Positions 28,928-36,738 of a DNA stretch of 64,000 nt are shown here, in pieces (the first letter of the stretch is position 1; each line of letters opens with the position of its first letter). The stretch is from Kiritimatiellia bacterium (lineage in GTDB: Bacteria; Verrucomicrobiota; Kiritimatiellia; RFP12; UBA1067), in contig JAILJX010000004.1 in the NCBI GenBank assembly GCA_024694365.1, forward strand, positions 34,316 to 98,315, in the 5' to 3' direction. The notes beneath the pieces are model-generated. The model saw only the letters and a list, made by a program, of their open reading frames with translations, did not search any database and was not told the origin of the DNA. The translations under genes and the position numbers were made by a program.

Positions 28928-30080
28928 GTGCTATGATTGTACGTTTTTCTCCAGAAGAGACACTCTCGACCGTCACCTGGAAGTTGTCTCCGTCGAGTTT
29001 TTCTATCTTCTCGACCTTGTATTTATTGCCGTTTATCTCAAATTCACCGCCATCGACTACCGGGAATTCCTGTGTACCCTTGGATGCGATGCGGTCGAAG
29101 ACAACCGTGGCCTTGAGTTCCAGCGGCGGCGCCTTCGAACCCTCCACGAGAGTCACCTCCTTGCCGTCCGACATTCTGACGACTACGACCTTCCGTTCCA
29201 TCCTTTTGGTCTTCTGGGCACTCCCTTTCGCCTTGCTTTCCACTTCCTGCTGGTGGTATGTCTTGACGGCAAAACCGGTTGTTTCCTCCGAGCTTCTGCC
29301 CATATACGAGTAAAGCCCCTTGATTTCCGAACTTCCGGTCTTGTCCACGACCACGTCCATTCCGTTCGGGAACTTCTTCCGCAGTTCCTTCGCCGCTTCG
29401 CTGTTCGTGAACTTGAACTGCACCTTGTTGTCGCCGGCAGGCGTCCTATAGAGCCACTTGCTGAACACGAATGGCATATCAACCTTGTTGAGCGTCTGGC
29501 TGAGCTTGAGGTCCTCAAGATAGTCCGGGTGCGATTTCCCGTCTTTCGGATTGGTCCCGGCCTGGAACTCCTCAAGATTGGTGAAGCCATCATCGTCTGG
29601 ATCAAGATCGGCATCGGACGAATCGAGCGGATTGAAGCCGTACTTATTTTCCCAATCGTCCGGCATGCCGTCGCTGTCATGGTCTTCCGTCGGCTTCTCC
29701 TCCTCGCGCTGGATCTGTCCGCAATACGGGCACTTGTAGCCAGACACCTTGGAGAAAGGAATCGGCATTCCGCACCCTTTCGCTCCGGCTGCCGCAGGGC
29801 TGCAAAACACCCTCAGACCCGCAGCGAGAAAACTGGACTTGGCGCCGTCAATCTCCTCCAATTGCGGCGGATTCGCAAATGCTGTGGAGGCGGACTCGTA
29901 ATGGGCCATGTCGATTTTGTCGATTTTCTGCCCTGGGCCAGTCGTGAAATTGTCCGACGCAACCTCATCCTCGCCACCCGTCAGCAGAAACACCAACGCC
30001 GCAATGCAGACGCCTGCGCCCGCGATCAGCCAGTCCCAATGGGCTTCGAAAAAGTTCTTGCCTGTCTTGCGCGCACTCAT
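28917..30080 (-). CDS. Pilus-cluster membrane protein with zinc-ribbon-like and TSP3-like motifs (Amuc_1099-like)
   Basis: 387 residues with one membrane segment near the N-terminus (about 17-35, WLIAGAGVCIAALVFLL), so the bulk is periplasmic. Two cysteine pairs (FC..GCG near 90-103 and KCPYCG near 115) resemble a zinc ribbon. Then comes a calcium-binding TSP3-like pair: DHDSDGMPDDWENKYGF and DLDPDDDGFTNLEEFQAGTNP (about 134-180). The C-terminal half includes a small beta domain with KYKVEKIEKLDGDNFQVTV, which could play the PilP role of contacting the secretin. Position between the Amuc_1100-like and secretin genes supports a PilP-equivalent function; sequence alone does not prove it. It overlaps its upstream neighbour by 4 nt. 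Confidence 0.75.
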   Translation of the reverse strand: MSARKTGKNFFEAHWDWLIAGAGVCIAALVFLLTGGEDEVASDNFTTGPGQKIDKIDMAHYESASTAFANPPQLEEIDGAKSSFLAAGLRVFCSPAAAGAKGCGMPIPFSKVSGYKCPYCGQIQREEEKPTEDHDSDGMPDDWENKYGFNPLDSSDADLDPDDDGFTNLEEFQAGTNPKDGKSHPDYLEDLKLSQTLNKVDMPFVFSKWLYRTPAGDNKVQFKFTNSEAAKELRKKFPNGMDVVVDKTGSSEIKGLYSYMGRSSEETTGFAVKTYHQQEVESKAKGSAQKTKRMERKVVVVRMSDGKEVTLVEGSKAPPLELKATVVFDRIASKGTQEFPVVDGGEFEINGNKYKVEKIEKLDGDNFQVTVESVSSGEKRTIIALEQ

Positions 30081-31042
30081 TTGCCTTCCTCCTTGACCGG
30101 CTTGACGGTAAGCGTGGAAATCTTCATCGTCACTCTGAAAGGCGTGCAGACGAGAGGATCGTTCGGATCCGTCACTTTGCCCCTCAGCGCCTTGTCCTCC
30201 TCCTCCTGCTCGGGCTCCTGCTCGGCGGCACGGCGCCTGCCGCGCCGCCTGCGCCCGCCAGTTTCTTCCTTGTCGCCATCCTTCTTGCTTTCGAACATCG
30301 CAGGCAAGGGATCTGGATCCTGGGCGAATGCGAGGTCGTCAACCGCCACAAAGCGTTCAGCCTTGGCGAATCCGTTCAGCGCGTCCACCAGGGCGGCCGG
30401 CCTCGCGAGAAAAACGATTCTGTACGTCCTCGCATCTATTGGATTCTCCTCCTTTTCTTTCGCCGCGGGGGAACGGCGCCGTGCGGACCGGTCTTCGGGC
30501 TCTTCAGGCTTCTCGACAGCCTCAACCTTTACCGACTCGAGAGCGGTGCAGCGCGCCGCGGCAAGGGTATCGGCAAAAAGGCATATGTCGCCCCACTGGC
30601 GGACCTGATCAGGGTTGTCCGGAAATTTTCCGTTGAGATACTCCTTGAAGTCGGCGAAAACCTCGTATGCTTTTGCCGTATCCTCGGGAAGTATCTTCTT
30701 TTCTCCGCTCTGATAACCTACGACGTCGCTTCGCATCTTCTGAAGAAACACAGATGCCTGCGCCTTGAATTCCTCTGGTGACATGTCCGCCCCGGCAAGC
30801 GAACTGGCCTCTCCGTAGGCCTCTTTGGACCAGTCCTTGAGCTTCTGCGCATTGGCGGCGATTCCGTCCGCCTCCGCCTTGCTGAACCGGCGATTTTGGT
30901 TGAAGGTGTTTTTGAAGCCTTCAAGTTCGGTTTCCTTCTCGGCGCGGTCTGCGGACGCGGAATAGGCGAGATAGGCGAACGGCAAAACCGCAACGAGCGC
31001 AACACCGCCTATGATGGCCATTGTCATCTGGTTCTTGTTCAT
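30077..31042 (-). CDS. Amuc_1100-like PilO-type inner-membrane protein
   Basis: 321 residues. MNKNQMTMAIIGGVALVAVLPFAYLAY gives a single N-terminal membrane anchor, followed by a helical/coiled-coil segment (about 30-110), an alpha/beta region and a disordered loop containing GGRRRRGRRRAAEQEPEQEEEDK before a last beta strand (VCTPFRVTMKISTLTVKPV). This matches the layout of PilN/PilO family proteins and, by gene order, Amuc_1100 of Akkermansia, known as an immunomodulatory surface protein. The start at 31042 overlaps the PilM-PilN stop (ATGA); readings from an upstream start lack family character. Confidence 0.75.
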   Translation of the reverse strand: MNKNQMTMAIIGGVALVAVLPFAYLAYSASADRAEKETELEGFKNTFNQNRRFSKAEADGIAANAQKLKDWSKEAYGEASSLAGADMSPEEFKAQASVFLQKMRSDVVGYQSGEKKILPEDTAKAYEVFADFKEYLNGKFPDNPDQVRQWGDICLFADTLAAARCTALESVKVEAVEKPEEPEDRSARRRSPAAKEKEENPIDARTYRIVFLARPAALVDALNGFAKAERFVAVDDLAFAQDPDPLPAMFESKKDGDKEETGGRRRRGRRRAAEQEPEQEEEDKALRGKVTDPNDPLVCTPFRVTMKISTLTVKPVKEEGK

Positions 31043-32739
31043 CTTTCTTCCCCGCCTTCCTTGAACTCGATCTGGATCGTGCACTGCCTGAGGCGCGGCG
31101 GCGTGCCGAAATCCATCGACACCTTATCGTTTTTGCTGACCGAACACTTGCAGAAGCCTGTCGCTTCAAGCGCGTCTATCAGCGGCCGGATAATGTCCGT
31201 CTGGCCCTTTCCCGGTTCGGGCCAGCACCTGAACGTGACGCTGGAATATCTGCGCACGGTTTCCGCCGGTTTGGCTTTCTTGCCGCGACGGCGGGATTGC
31301 GGCTCTTCCTCCACGACCGTCTTCTCCTCCTTGTCCTGCCAGGACGAGATCCAGAACCCGGACGGAATCGCAGCGCGGACGGTCTTCACCTTGAGCAGCG
31401 TCCAATCACGGCGGGCAAGCTGGCCGCAAAGGGCATCGGCGTCCTTCTTGGCCTGCTCGAAATCCTTTTTCGCCTTGTCGCAGTCGGACTTGATTTTCTG
31501 GACCGTTGCCGCCGCGCGCTGCGCCGGTTCAATGCGATCCATGACCTTCTGCGCAGCCGACGACGCCGACATCCACGCTATGACGGCCGCCGCAACAAGA
31601 CCGGCCGCACCTATGCCCACGAAAGGTATGCGCGCCGCCTCCGCTTTCGCGTCAAGTATCGACTGCGGCATCAAATTCAGGTTTATCGCACCCGAACCCG
31701 CCGCCTGAAGGGCAAGTCCGGCGGTTGCGGCAAGCTTGGAGGCGTCCGCCTCGAGCGCCCCGGCATCCACGCCGGAACCCGCGGAGACGACAGCAAACGG
31801 ATTCAGGTATTCCACTTCTATCTGGAGCGAATCCTGGAAGAATTCGGCAAGCTGCGGAATCACCGACGATCCACCCGTAAGCCAGAGCTTGGAAGGGACG
31901 CTGCCGCCCTGCTGGCTGCGATAGAAATTTATCGAGCGGGAAATCTCCGCATGAAGGCGCGTCATGACGGCGCGGCAGACTTTTGAAATCCTGTCGAGCG
32001 TCTCGTCCTCATCCTCCATGACGCCGCCCATCGAGACGTAGGCGTTCTCGCATTTGTACGCCTCGGCCTCCTCGATCGTGCATCCGAGCGCCTGGGCGAT
32101 ATCCTTCGTTATCGCGTTGCCGGCGACCGGAATCGACCTGTTGTATATCTTCTCGCCTTCGACAATCACCAGCGAAGTCGTCTTGGCTCCGATGTCGAGC
32201 ACCACTGCGCAGCTGCCATCGTTCCCCGGTCCGGCGAGGAACAGATTCGTCACCGCGAAAGGCGCGACACCGACGATTTCCGGAGAAAAGCCCGCCGCCG
32301 TCAGCGCCGTCGTAAGCGCCTCCACCTGCTCGACCTTGGCTGCGACTATGAGAACGGCCTTGTCGCCGCTTTCGGTTTCGCCGAGGACTTGATGATCGCA
32401 AACCATCTCATCTATCGGGAACGGGATGTTCTGCTCCACCTCATACCTGACAAGCTGCTCGAAACGGTCGGCGCCGCCCGCGGCGGCTATCGCGGCGAAA
32501 CGCGGAAACACCATCTGCCCGGAAAGCGAAACCGCCACCTTCCCCGGCCTTATGCCCTTCGTGCGGACGATCTCCATGAGCGCCGGCACGAGTATCGTCT
32601 CGGGATCGCCCGAGTCGAGAGGGGCTGCGAGCTGTGCGGTACCGTAGTTGACGAGCCGCGCGGATCTACCGCCCGTCTCGTACTCGGCGAGTTCGATTTC
32701 AGACGCGCCGATATTCAGCGTAAGGATTTTCTTGGCCAT
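31039..32739 (-). CDS. PilM-PilN fusion protein of the pilus cluster (Amuc_1101-like)
   Basis: 566 residues. Residues 1 to about 350 form an actin-like PilM domain: LTLNIGASEIELAEY, the VRYEVEQNIPFPIDEM motif, VVLDIGAKTTSLVIVEG and LWLTGGSSVIPQLAEFF. The next segment starts INLNLMPQSIL, matching the N-terminal INLLP motif by which PilN docks on PilM, followed by a membrane segment (FVGIGAAGLVAAAVIAWMSA), a long coiled coil and a PilN-like periplasmic end. It therefore looks like PilM and PilN in one chain. An Arg/Lys-rich loop (QSRRRGKKAKPAE) interrupts the last part. In known systems PilM-PilN-PilO-PilP link the cytoplasmic motor to the secretin. Start TGATG-coupled to the upstream gene. Confidence 0.85.
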   Translation of the reverse strand: MAKKILTLNIGASEIELAEYETGGRSARLVNYGTAQLAAPLDSGDPETILVPALMEIVRTKGIRPGKVAVSLSGQMVFPRFAAIAAAGGADRFEQLVRYEVEQNIPFPIDEMVCDHQVLGETESGDKAVLIVAAKVEQVEALTTALTAAGFSPEIVGVAPFAVTNLFLAGPGNDGSCAVVLDIGAKTTSLVIVEGEKIYNRSIPVAGNAITKDIAQALGCTIEEAEAYKCENAYVSMGGVMEDEDETLDRISKVCRAVMTRLHAEISRSINFYRSQQGGSVPSKLWLTGGSSVIPQLAEFFQDSLQIEVEYLNPFAVVSAGSGVDAGALEADASKLAATAGLALQAAGSGAINLNLMPQSILDAKAEAARIPFVGIGAAGLVAAAVIAWMSASSAAQKVMDRIEPAQRAAATVQKIKSDCDKAKKDFEQAKKDADALCGQLARRDWTLLKVKTVRAAIPSGFWISSWQDKEEKTVVEEEPQSRRRGKKAKPAETVRRYSSVTFRCWPEPGKGQTDIIRPLIDALEATGFCKCSVSKNDKVSMDFGTPPRLRQCTIQIEFKEGGEER

Positions 32740-33479
32740 CACTGAACCACCATTTCGTAGTCGTTCGGATTCACAAGGGCCCAGATTGTCTTCGAGCGGT
32801 CCGTCAGCCCCTGACGGCGCTCAACCATGGGATCGCCGGGGTTGGGATCCTTCGGGCCCTGTTTCGCGTTCATGATCGCGTCATTGTTCCAAAAGGCGTC
32901 ATCCAGCGTCTTGGGATGGTTGGCAAGCCCTTTGATCTCGCTTTCGCAGTCGCCCGCGAGCACCTCGCCCTTTGCGTTCGTCACCACAAGACCTACGGCC
33001 TTCGGCTCGCCGTAGCGCTCAAGATAGGAGGGATGCAGGCACACGGACGCCGCATGGGATCCGCGCGGTATGTTCTGGTAGGTGACGGCCGTCGTGAAAT
33101 AGGAATACGGCGCGAGCCCCTCCTTGTTGCCCTTGTTCTCCGTCGCGCTCTTCGCATCGAGCATCACGTGCCACGTGAACGTAAGCTGTTCCTGACACGG
33201 GATAAAAGTCGAATATTTTGCTTCGAGAACGATCCAGTTCCTGGGTTTGGAATAGCACTTTCCGACAATCGATCCGCCGGAAACCGACGGCGCGGGGAGG
33301 GTCGACTGCCGGCCGAGCTTGGGGAACTGGTCGATGAGAATCTTCGCCTCCTTGCCGGTCGTCGGCGCATCTTCTTCCGCGACTGGCGCCTGCTTGCCGC
33401 GATTGCGGCCGCGTGACGGCGCCGCCAGAACCGTAACGGCGCAGAGCGTCGAGATGGTAACTATCAAAAGCTTTTTCAT
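32739..33479 (-). CDS. Secreted or periplasmic protein, first gene of pilus cluster (Amuc_1102-like position)
   Basis: 246 residues from the ATG at 33479, which has GGAGGG 7 nt upstream. A signal peptide ends at VLAAP (about residue 20), followed by a basic patch (SRGRNRGK) and an acidic linker. The rest looks like a compact beta-sandwich (WIVLEAKYSTF, QLTFTWHVML, YSYFTTAVTYQNI, AVGLVVTNAKGEV). I do not recognise a catalytic family; position matches Amuc_1102. It may be a periplasmic accessory of the pilus machine. The stop overlaps the pilM-pilN start by one base. Confidence 0.75.
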   Translation of the reverse strand: MKKLLIVTISTLCAVTVLAAPSRGRNRGKQAPVAEEDAPTTGKEAKILIDQFPKLGRQSTLPAPSVSGGSIVGKCYSKPRNWIVLEAKYSTFIPCQEQLTFTWHVMLDAKSATENKGNKEGLAPYSYFTTAVTYQNIPRGSHAASVCLHPSYLERYGEPKAVGLVVTNAKGEVLAGDCESEIKGLANHPKTLDDAFWNNDAIMNAKQGPKDPNPGDPMVERRQGLTDRSKTIWALVNPNDYEMVVQ

Positions 33480-33506
33480 GGTCGTACCCTCCTTCAAGTA
33501 TTTGTA

Positions 33507-33535
33507 ATTTTACCTTATATTTTCTGACAATGCAA
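33507..33535 (-). promoter_or_regulatory. Candidate promoter of the pilus cluster
   Basis: On the minus strand TTGCAT (33535-33530) and TAAAAT (33512-33507) are 17 bp apart in the AT-rich 69-bp gap after the kdsD-like gene. The start site would lie about 20 nt before the Amuc_1102-like ATG. Weak at -35, good at -10. Confidence 0.5.
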
Positions 33536-33548
33536 GTGCGATGTTTGG

Positions 33549-34535
33549 CTAAAGAACTTTCATTTTCGGAAGATCCTGTATGTCGACAAGCCCGGCGACG
33601 CGCCCCTCGGCATCGCATACAGGAAGATCATCTATGCGTTTGCGCTCGAAAATCTTGAGAAGTTCCGTGGCGTATACGTCGTCGTGAACGAAGAGCGGAC
33701 CTTTCGTCATATGCTCCGCGACCGTGTCTCCCAGCACCTTTGCCGACCCGCTGGCGCTCACCGTCCGCCTGAAATCGCCGTCGGTGAAGATTCCGAGAAG
33801 CTTGCGGTCCGGCCCCGCCACGACGACTGCGCCGCACTTGGCGTTAGTCATCGCAAGCAGCGACGCCATGACCGTCGTCTCTGGCGCGACCACCGCGCAT
33901 CTCTCCCCGGTGCGCATCACGTCCGTCACTTTCAGCACCAGTGCGCGACCTATCGCGCCCGCGGGATGATTCATCGCGTAGCGCTGCACGTCAAAGCGCT
34001 GCGCGTCGATCATCACCATCGCAAACGCATCGCCCATCGCCATGGTTGCGGTTGTCGAGTTCGTCGGCGCCATGCCGAACGGGCACGCCTCTTTGCCGCA
34101 CGGGATCTCGACATGGATGTCGCTCATCTTCGCGAGAGTGGAGTCGGGTCGGCCTGTGAGCGAAATGACCTTGAGGCCATGTCGGCGTATGGCCGGAATA
34201 AGCCTCAATATCTCTTCGGACTCACCCGAGAAGCTGAGCGCCACGAGAACGTCGCGCGGCGCGACCATGCCCAGATCGCCGTGCATGGCCTGCACGGGGT
34301 TCAGTACTATGGATCGCGAACCCGTCGACGCGAAGATCGCGCTCATCTTCTCGGCTACGGCAAGATTTTTGCCGACACCGGTGACTACGATGATGCCCTC
34401 GGAGCGCACGCACTCAAGCATGAGCGCAATCGCGTCGGTGAAGCTTTCACCGAGCGACTCGCGCGTCCGCCTAAGGCCTTCGATTTCTGTATCGAAGACC
34501 TCGCGCGCGCGTCGGAGCTGTTCATCGACCGTCAT
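33549..34535 (-). CDS. kdsD: D-arabinose 5-phosphate isomerase (KdsD/KpsF family)
   Basis: Converts ribulose 5-phosphate to arabinose 5-phosphate, the first step to Kdo of lipopolysaccharide, which fits a diderm cell. 328 residues: an N-terminal SIS domain (VVTGVGKNLAVAEKMSAIFASTGS, HGDLGMV, LSFSGESEEI, PTNSTTATMAMGDAFAM) and two CBS domains (about 200-328) ending VDIQDL. The usual GxGKSG in the SIS loop reads GVGKNL, an Asn for Ser change worth noting. The ATG at 34535 with GAGGG 6-7 nt upstream is preferred to a GTG at 34547 that overlaps the pta stop. It follows pta directly. Confidence 0.88.
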   Translation of the reverse strand: MTVDEQLRRAREVFDTEIEGLRRTRESLGESFTDAIALMLECVRSEGIIVVTGVGKNLAVAEKMSAIFASTGSRSIVLNPVQAMHGDLGMVAPRDVLVALSFSGESEEILRLIPAIRRHGLKVISLTGRPDSTLAKMSDIHVEIPCGKEACPFGMAPTNSTTATMAMGDAFAMVMIDAQRFDVQRYAMNHPAGAIGRALVLKVTDVMRTGERCAVVAPETTVMASLLAMTNAKCGAVVVAGPDRKLLGIFTDGDFRRTVSASGSAKVLGDTVAEHMTKGPLFVHDDVYATELLKIFERKRIDDLPVCDAEGRVAGLVDIQDLPKMKVL

Positions 34536-34543
34536 CGCCGCCC

Positions 34544-35581
34544 TCACTTGGTGGTGGACTGGAGAAGCGTCACGCAGATCGTGCCGACTATATCCTCTGC
34601 CGAGCAGCCGCGCGAAAGGTCGTTCATGGCCTTTGCGAGCCCCTGCAGATTCGGACCGATCGCCGTGGCGCCGCCAAGGCGCTGCGCAATCTTGTAGCCG
34701 ATGTTGCCGGCCTGGAGATCCGGAAAAATGAAGACGTTCGCGTTGCCCTGGATTTCTCCGTGGGGGTTCTTGAGCTCCCCTACGGACGGCACGATCGCGG
34801 CGTCGAACTGCATCTCGCCGTCCATCTTGATTCCCGCTTCGGCGAAACGGGGCTTTGCAAGCTCAACCGCCTTCTGAACCTTCTCCACAAGTTCGCCTGC
34901 GGCGGAGCCTTTGGTGGAGAAGCTGAGATATGCGACGCGAGGCTCGTTGCCCGTAAGATCACGGTATGTCTCGGCCGTGGCAAGACCGATGTCGACGAGC
35001 TGTTCAGCGGTCGGATTGGGGATGACAGCGCAGTCTCCGAAGGCGATAACACTGTCTCCCGCAGGGGTCGGCTTCTGCAGATCGAGGATGAAGCAGCTGG
35101 AGGCGGTCTTGACGCCTTTTTGGGTCCCCAGCGTATGGAATGCGGCCCTGAGCATGTCACCCGTCGAAGCGATGGAGCCCGCGACCAATCCATCGACCCG
35201 GCCGAGCTTTACCATCATTCCGCCAAAGTATATTCTCTTGGTGCGGAGGGTCTTTTCAGCAGCGGCGAGATCGATGATTTTCTGTTTTTCGGCAGGCTTC
35301 TTCGACTCCTTGGCATTCCACGCCTCGAGATACGCCTTCTCAAGCTCGGCATCGCCCTGGGTGTAGTCGACCACTTTTATGCCCTTCGCCGCAAGACTCA
35401 GACCGGCCGCCGTTTCGGCATGCTTGATCTCGTCCGGGGTTCCGAGCACGATCGGCGTGCATATCTTGCGGCTCACGCACGCGCAAGCGGCGGTGATGAC
35501 GCGGGGATCCATGCCTTCGGGCAGGACGACTGTCTTGCCGAGCGCGGAGGCCTTTGCGATTATTTGATCTATTGCGTTCAT
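34544..35581 (-). CDS. pta: Phosphate acetyltransferase
   Basis: Interconverts acetyl-CoA and acetyl phosphate; with AckA it makes ATP and acetate in fermentation. The 345-residue chain is the short form without the N-terminal DRTGG/BioD-like domains. PTA/PTB family blocks are clear: VVLPEGMDPRVITAA, KLGRVDGLVAGS, the FGDCAVIPNPTAEQL stretch, ARVAYLSFSTKGSA-type block and the C-terminal NVFIFPDLQAGNIGYKIAQRLGG with AIGPNLQGL. It starts 9 nt after the ackA stop. Confidence 0.95.
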   Translation of the reverse strand: MNAIDQIIAKASALGKTVVLPEGMDPRVITAACACVSRKICTPIVLGTPDEIKHAETAAGLSLAAKGIKVVDYTQGDAELEKAYLEAWNAKESKKPAEKQKIIDLAAAEKTLRTKRIYFGGMMVKLGRVDGLVAGSIASTGDMLRAAFHTLGTQKGVKTASSCFILDLQKPTPAGDSVIAFGDCAVIPNPTAEQLVDIGLATAETYRDLTGNEPRVAYLSFSTKGSAAGELVEKVQKAVELAKPRFAEAGIKMDGEMQFDAAIVPSVGELKNPHGEIQGNANVFIFPDLQAGNIGYKIAQRLGGATAIGPNLQGLAKAMNDLSRGCSAEDIVGTICVTLLQSTTK

Positions 35582-35590
35582 TTATTGACC

Positions 35591-36724
35591 TTAACCTTTC
35601 AATATCCTAACCGTATCCTGGGCGATGGCGAGCTCCTCGTTTGTCGGAATGATGACTACGGGAATCTTCGAGCCCTTGGCGGAAATGGTCGCGACGACTC
35701 CGCGCGCCTTTGCGTTTGCCTTCTTGTCGAGTTTTATTCCAAGCGCTCCAAGACGGCCGACGATGCGTTCGCGGACTTCTTTGGAATTCTCGCCGATTCC
35801 GCCGGTCATGACGATCGCATCGGCTCCGCCGACGACCGTGTTGTAGCCGCCGATGTAGAAAGCCGTCCTGTATGCGAGCATCTCGAGGGCGAGCTCGGCC
35901 ATCTTGTCCCCCTTCTCCGCGGCCGTGCATATATCGCGGCAGTCGCTCGACCCGGTCAGTGCGAGCAGGCCGGACTTCTTGTTCAGAAGCGTATCGGCCT
36001 CTGCCGGAGTAAGCTTCTCAGCCGCCATGATCGCAAGAACCGCTGCCGCGTCGATATCGCCGCAGCGCGTACCCATCACCATGCCGGCAAGCGGCGTAAG
36101 TCCCATCGAGGTATCGACGCACTCGCCATTCTTTACTGCGGCGAGAGACGAGCCGTTTCCCATATGGCATGTGACGAGGTTGACCTTGGAAACGGGCTTT
36201 TTGAGCAGCCTGGCTGCCTCCTGCACGATGAACTTGTGCGAAGTTCCGTGGAAGCCGTATTTGCGGATCCCCATCTTTTTGTAGTATTTGGGATCGATTG
36301 CGTATTGCGCGGCGCAGTCGGGCATCGTCTGGTGGAACGCCGTATCAAAGACCGCCACATTCGGCACGCCCTTGAAGATGCGCTCGCAGGCCTCTATGCC
36401 GCCAAGGTTGGCCGGCATGTGCAGAGGCCCGAACTTCACCAGCGACTTCATCTTCTTCATCGCGGCGGCGGTGACCTTTACGGACTCCTTGAATATCTCG
36501 CCGCCATGAAGGACGCGATGGCCTATGGCATCGATATCCTTGGGGTTGCCGAGTTCGGCGACGACGTTCGCCAGCGCCTCGGTGTGATCCTTCGGGCCGC
36601 CGCAGCCAATGCGCTCGACGAGCCCCTTGGCGATCCGCTCGCCCTTCACCATGTCGAAGAGCTGGTATTTGAGCGAACTGGATCCCGAATTGATGACGAG
36701 AACTTTCCTGATTTGCTTTTTCAT
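35591..36724 (-). CDS. ackA: Acetate kinase
   Basis: Transfers phosphate between acetyl phosphate and ADP. 377 residues, slightly shorter than the usual 400. ASKHA-fold motifs are intact: VLVINSGSSSLKY near the N-terminus, IGHRVLHGG with the catalytic Arg, FDTAFHQTMP, YGFHGTSHK, VTCHMGNGSSLAA, CVDTSMGLTPL, GTRCGDID and VMTGGIGENS. The stop of a 4179-residue exoprotein gene is only 14 nt upstream, leaving little room for a private promoter. ackA-pta-kdsD form a tight group. Confidence 0.96.
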   Translation of the reverse strand: MKKQIRKVLVINSGSSSLKYQLFDMVKGERIAKGLVERIGCGGPKDHTEALANVVAELGNPKDIDAIGHRVLHGGEIFKESVKVTAAAMKKMKSLVKFGPLHMPANLGGIEACERIFKGVPNVAVFDTAFHQTMPDCAAQYAIDPKYYKKMGIRKYGFHGTSHKFIVQEAARLLKKPVSKVNLVTCHMGNGSSLAAVKNGECVDTSMGLTPLAGMVMGTRCGDIDAAAVLAIMAAEKLTPAEADTLLNKKSGLLALTGSSDCRDICTAAEKGDKMAELALEMLAYRTAFYIGGYNTVVGGADAIVMTGGIGENSKEVRERIVGRLGALGIKLDKKANAKARGVVATISAKGSKIPVVIIPTNEELAIAQDTVRILKG

Positions 36725-36738
36725 GCTGTGTCGCCTTT

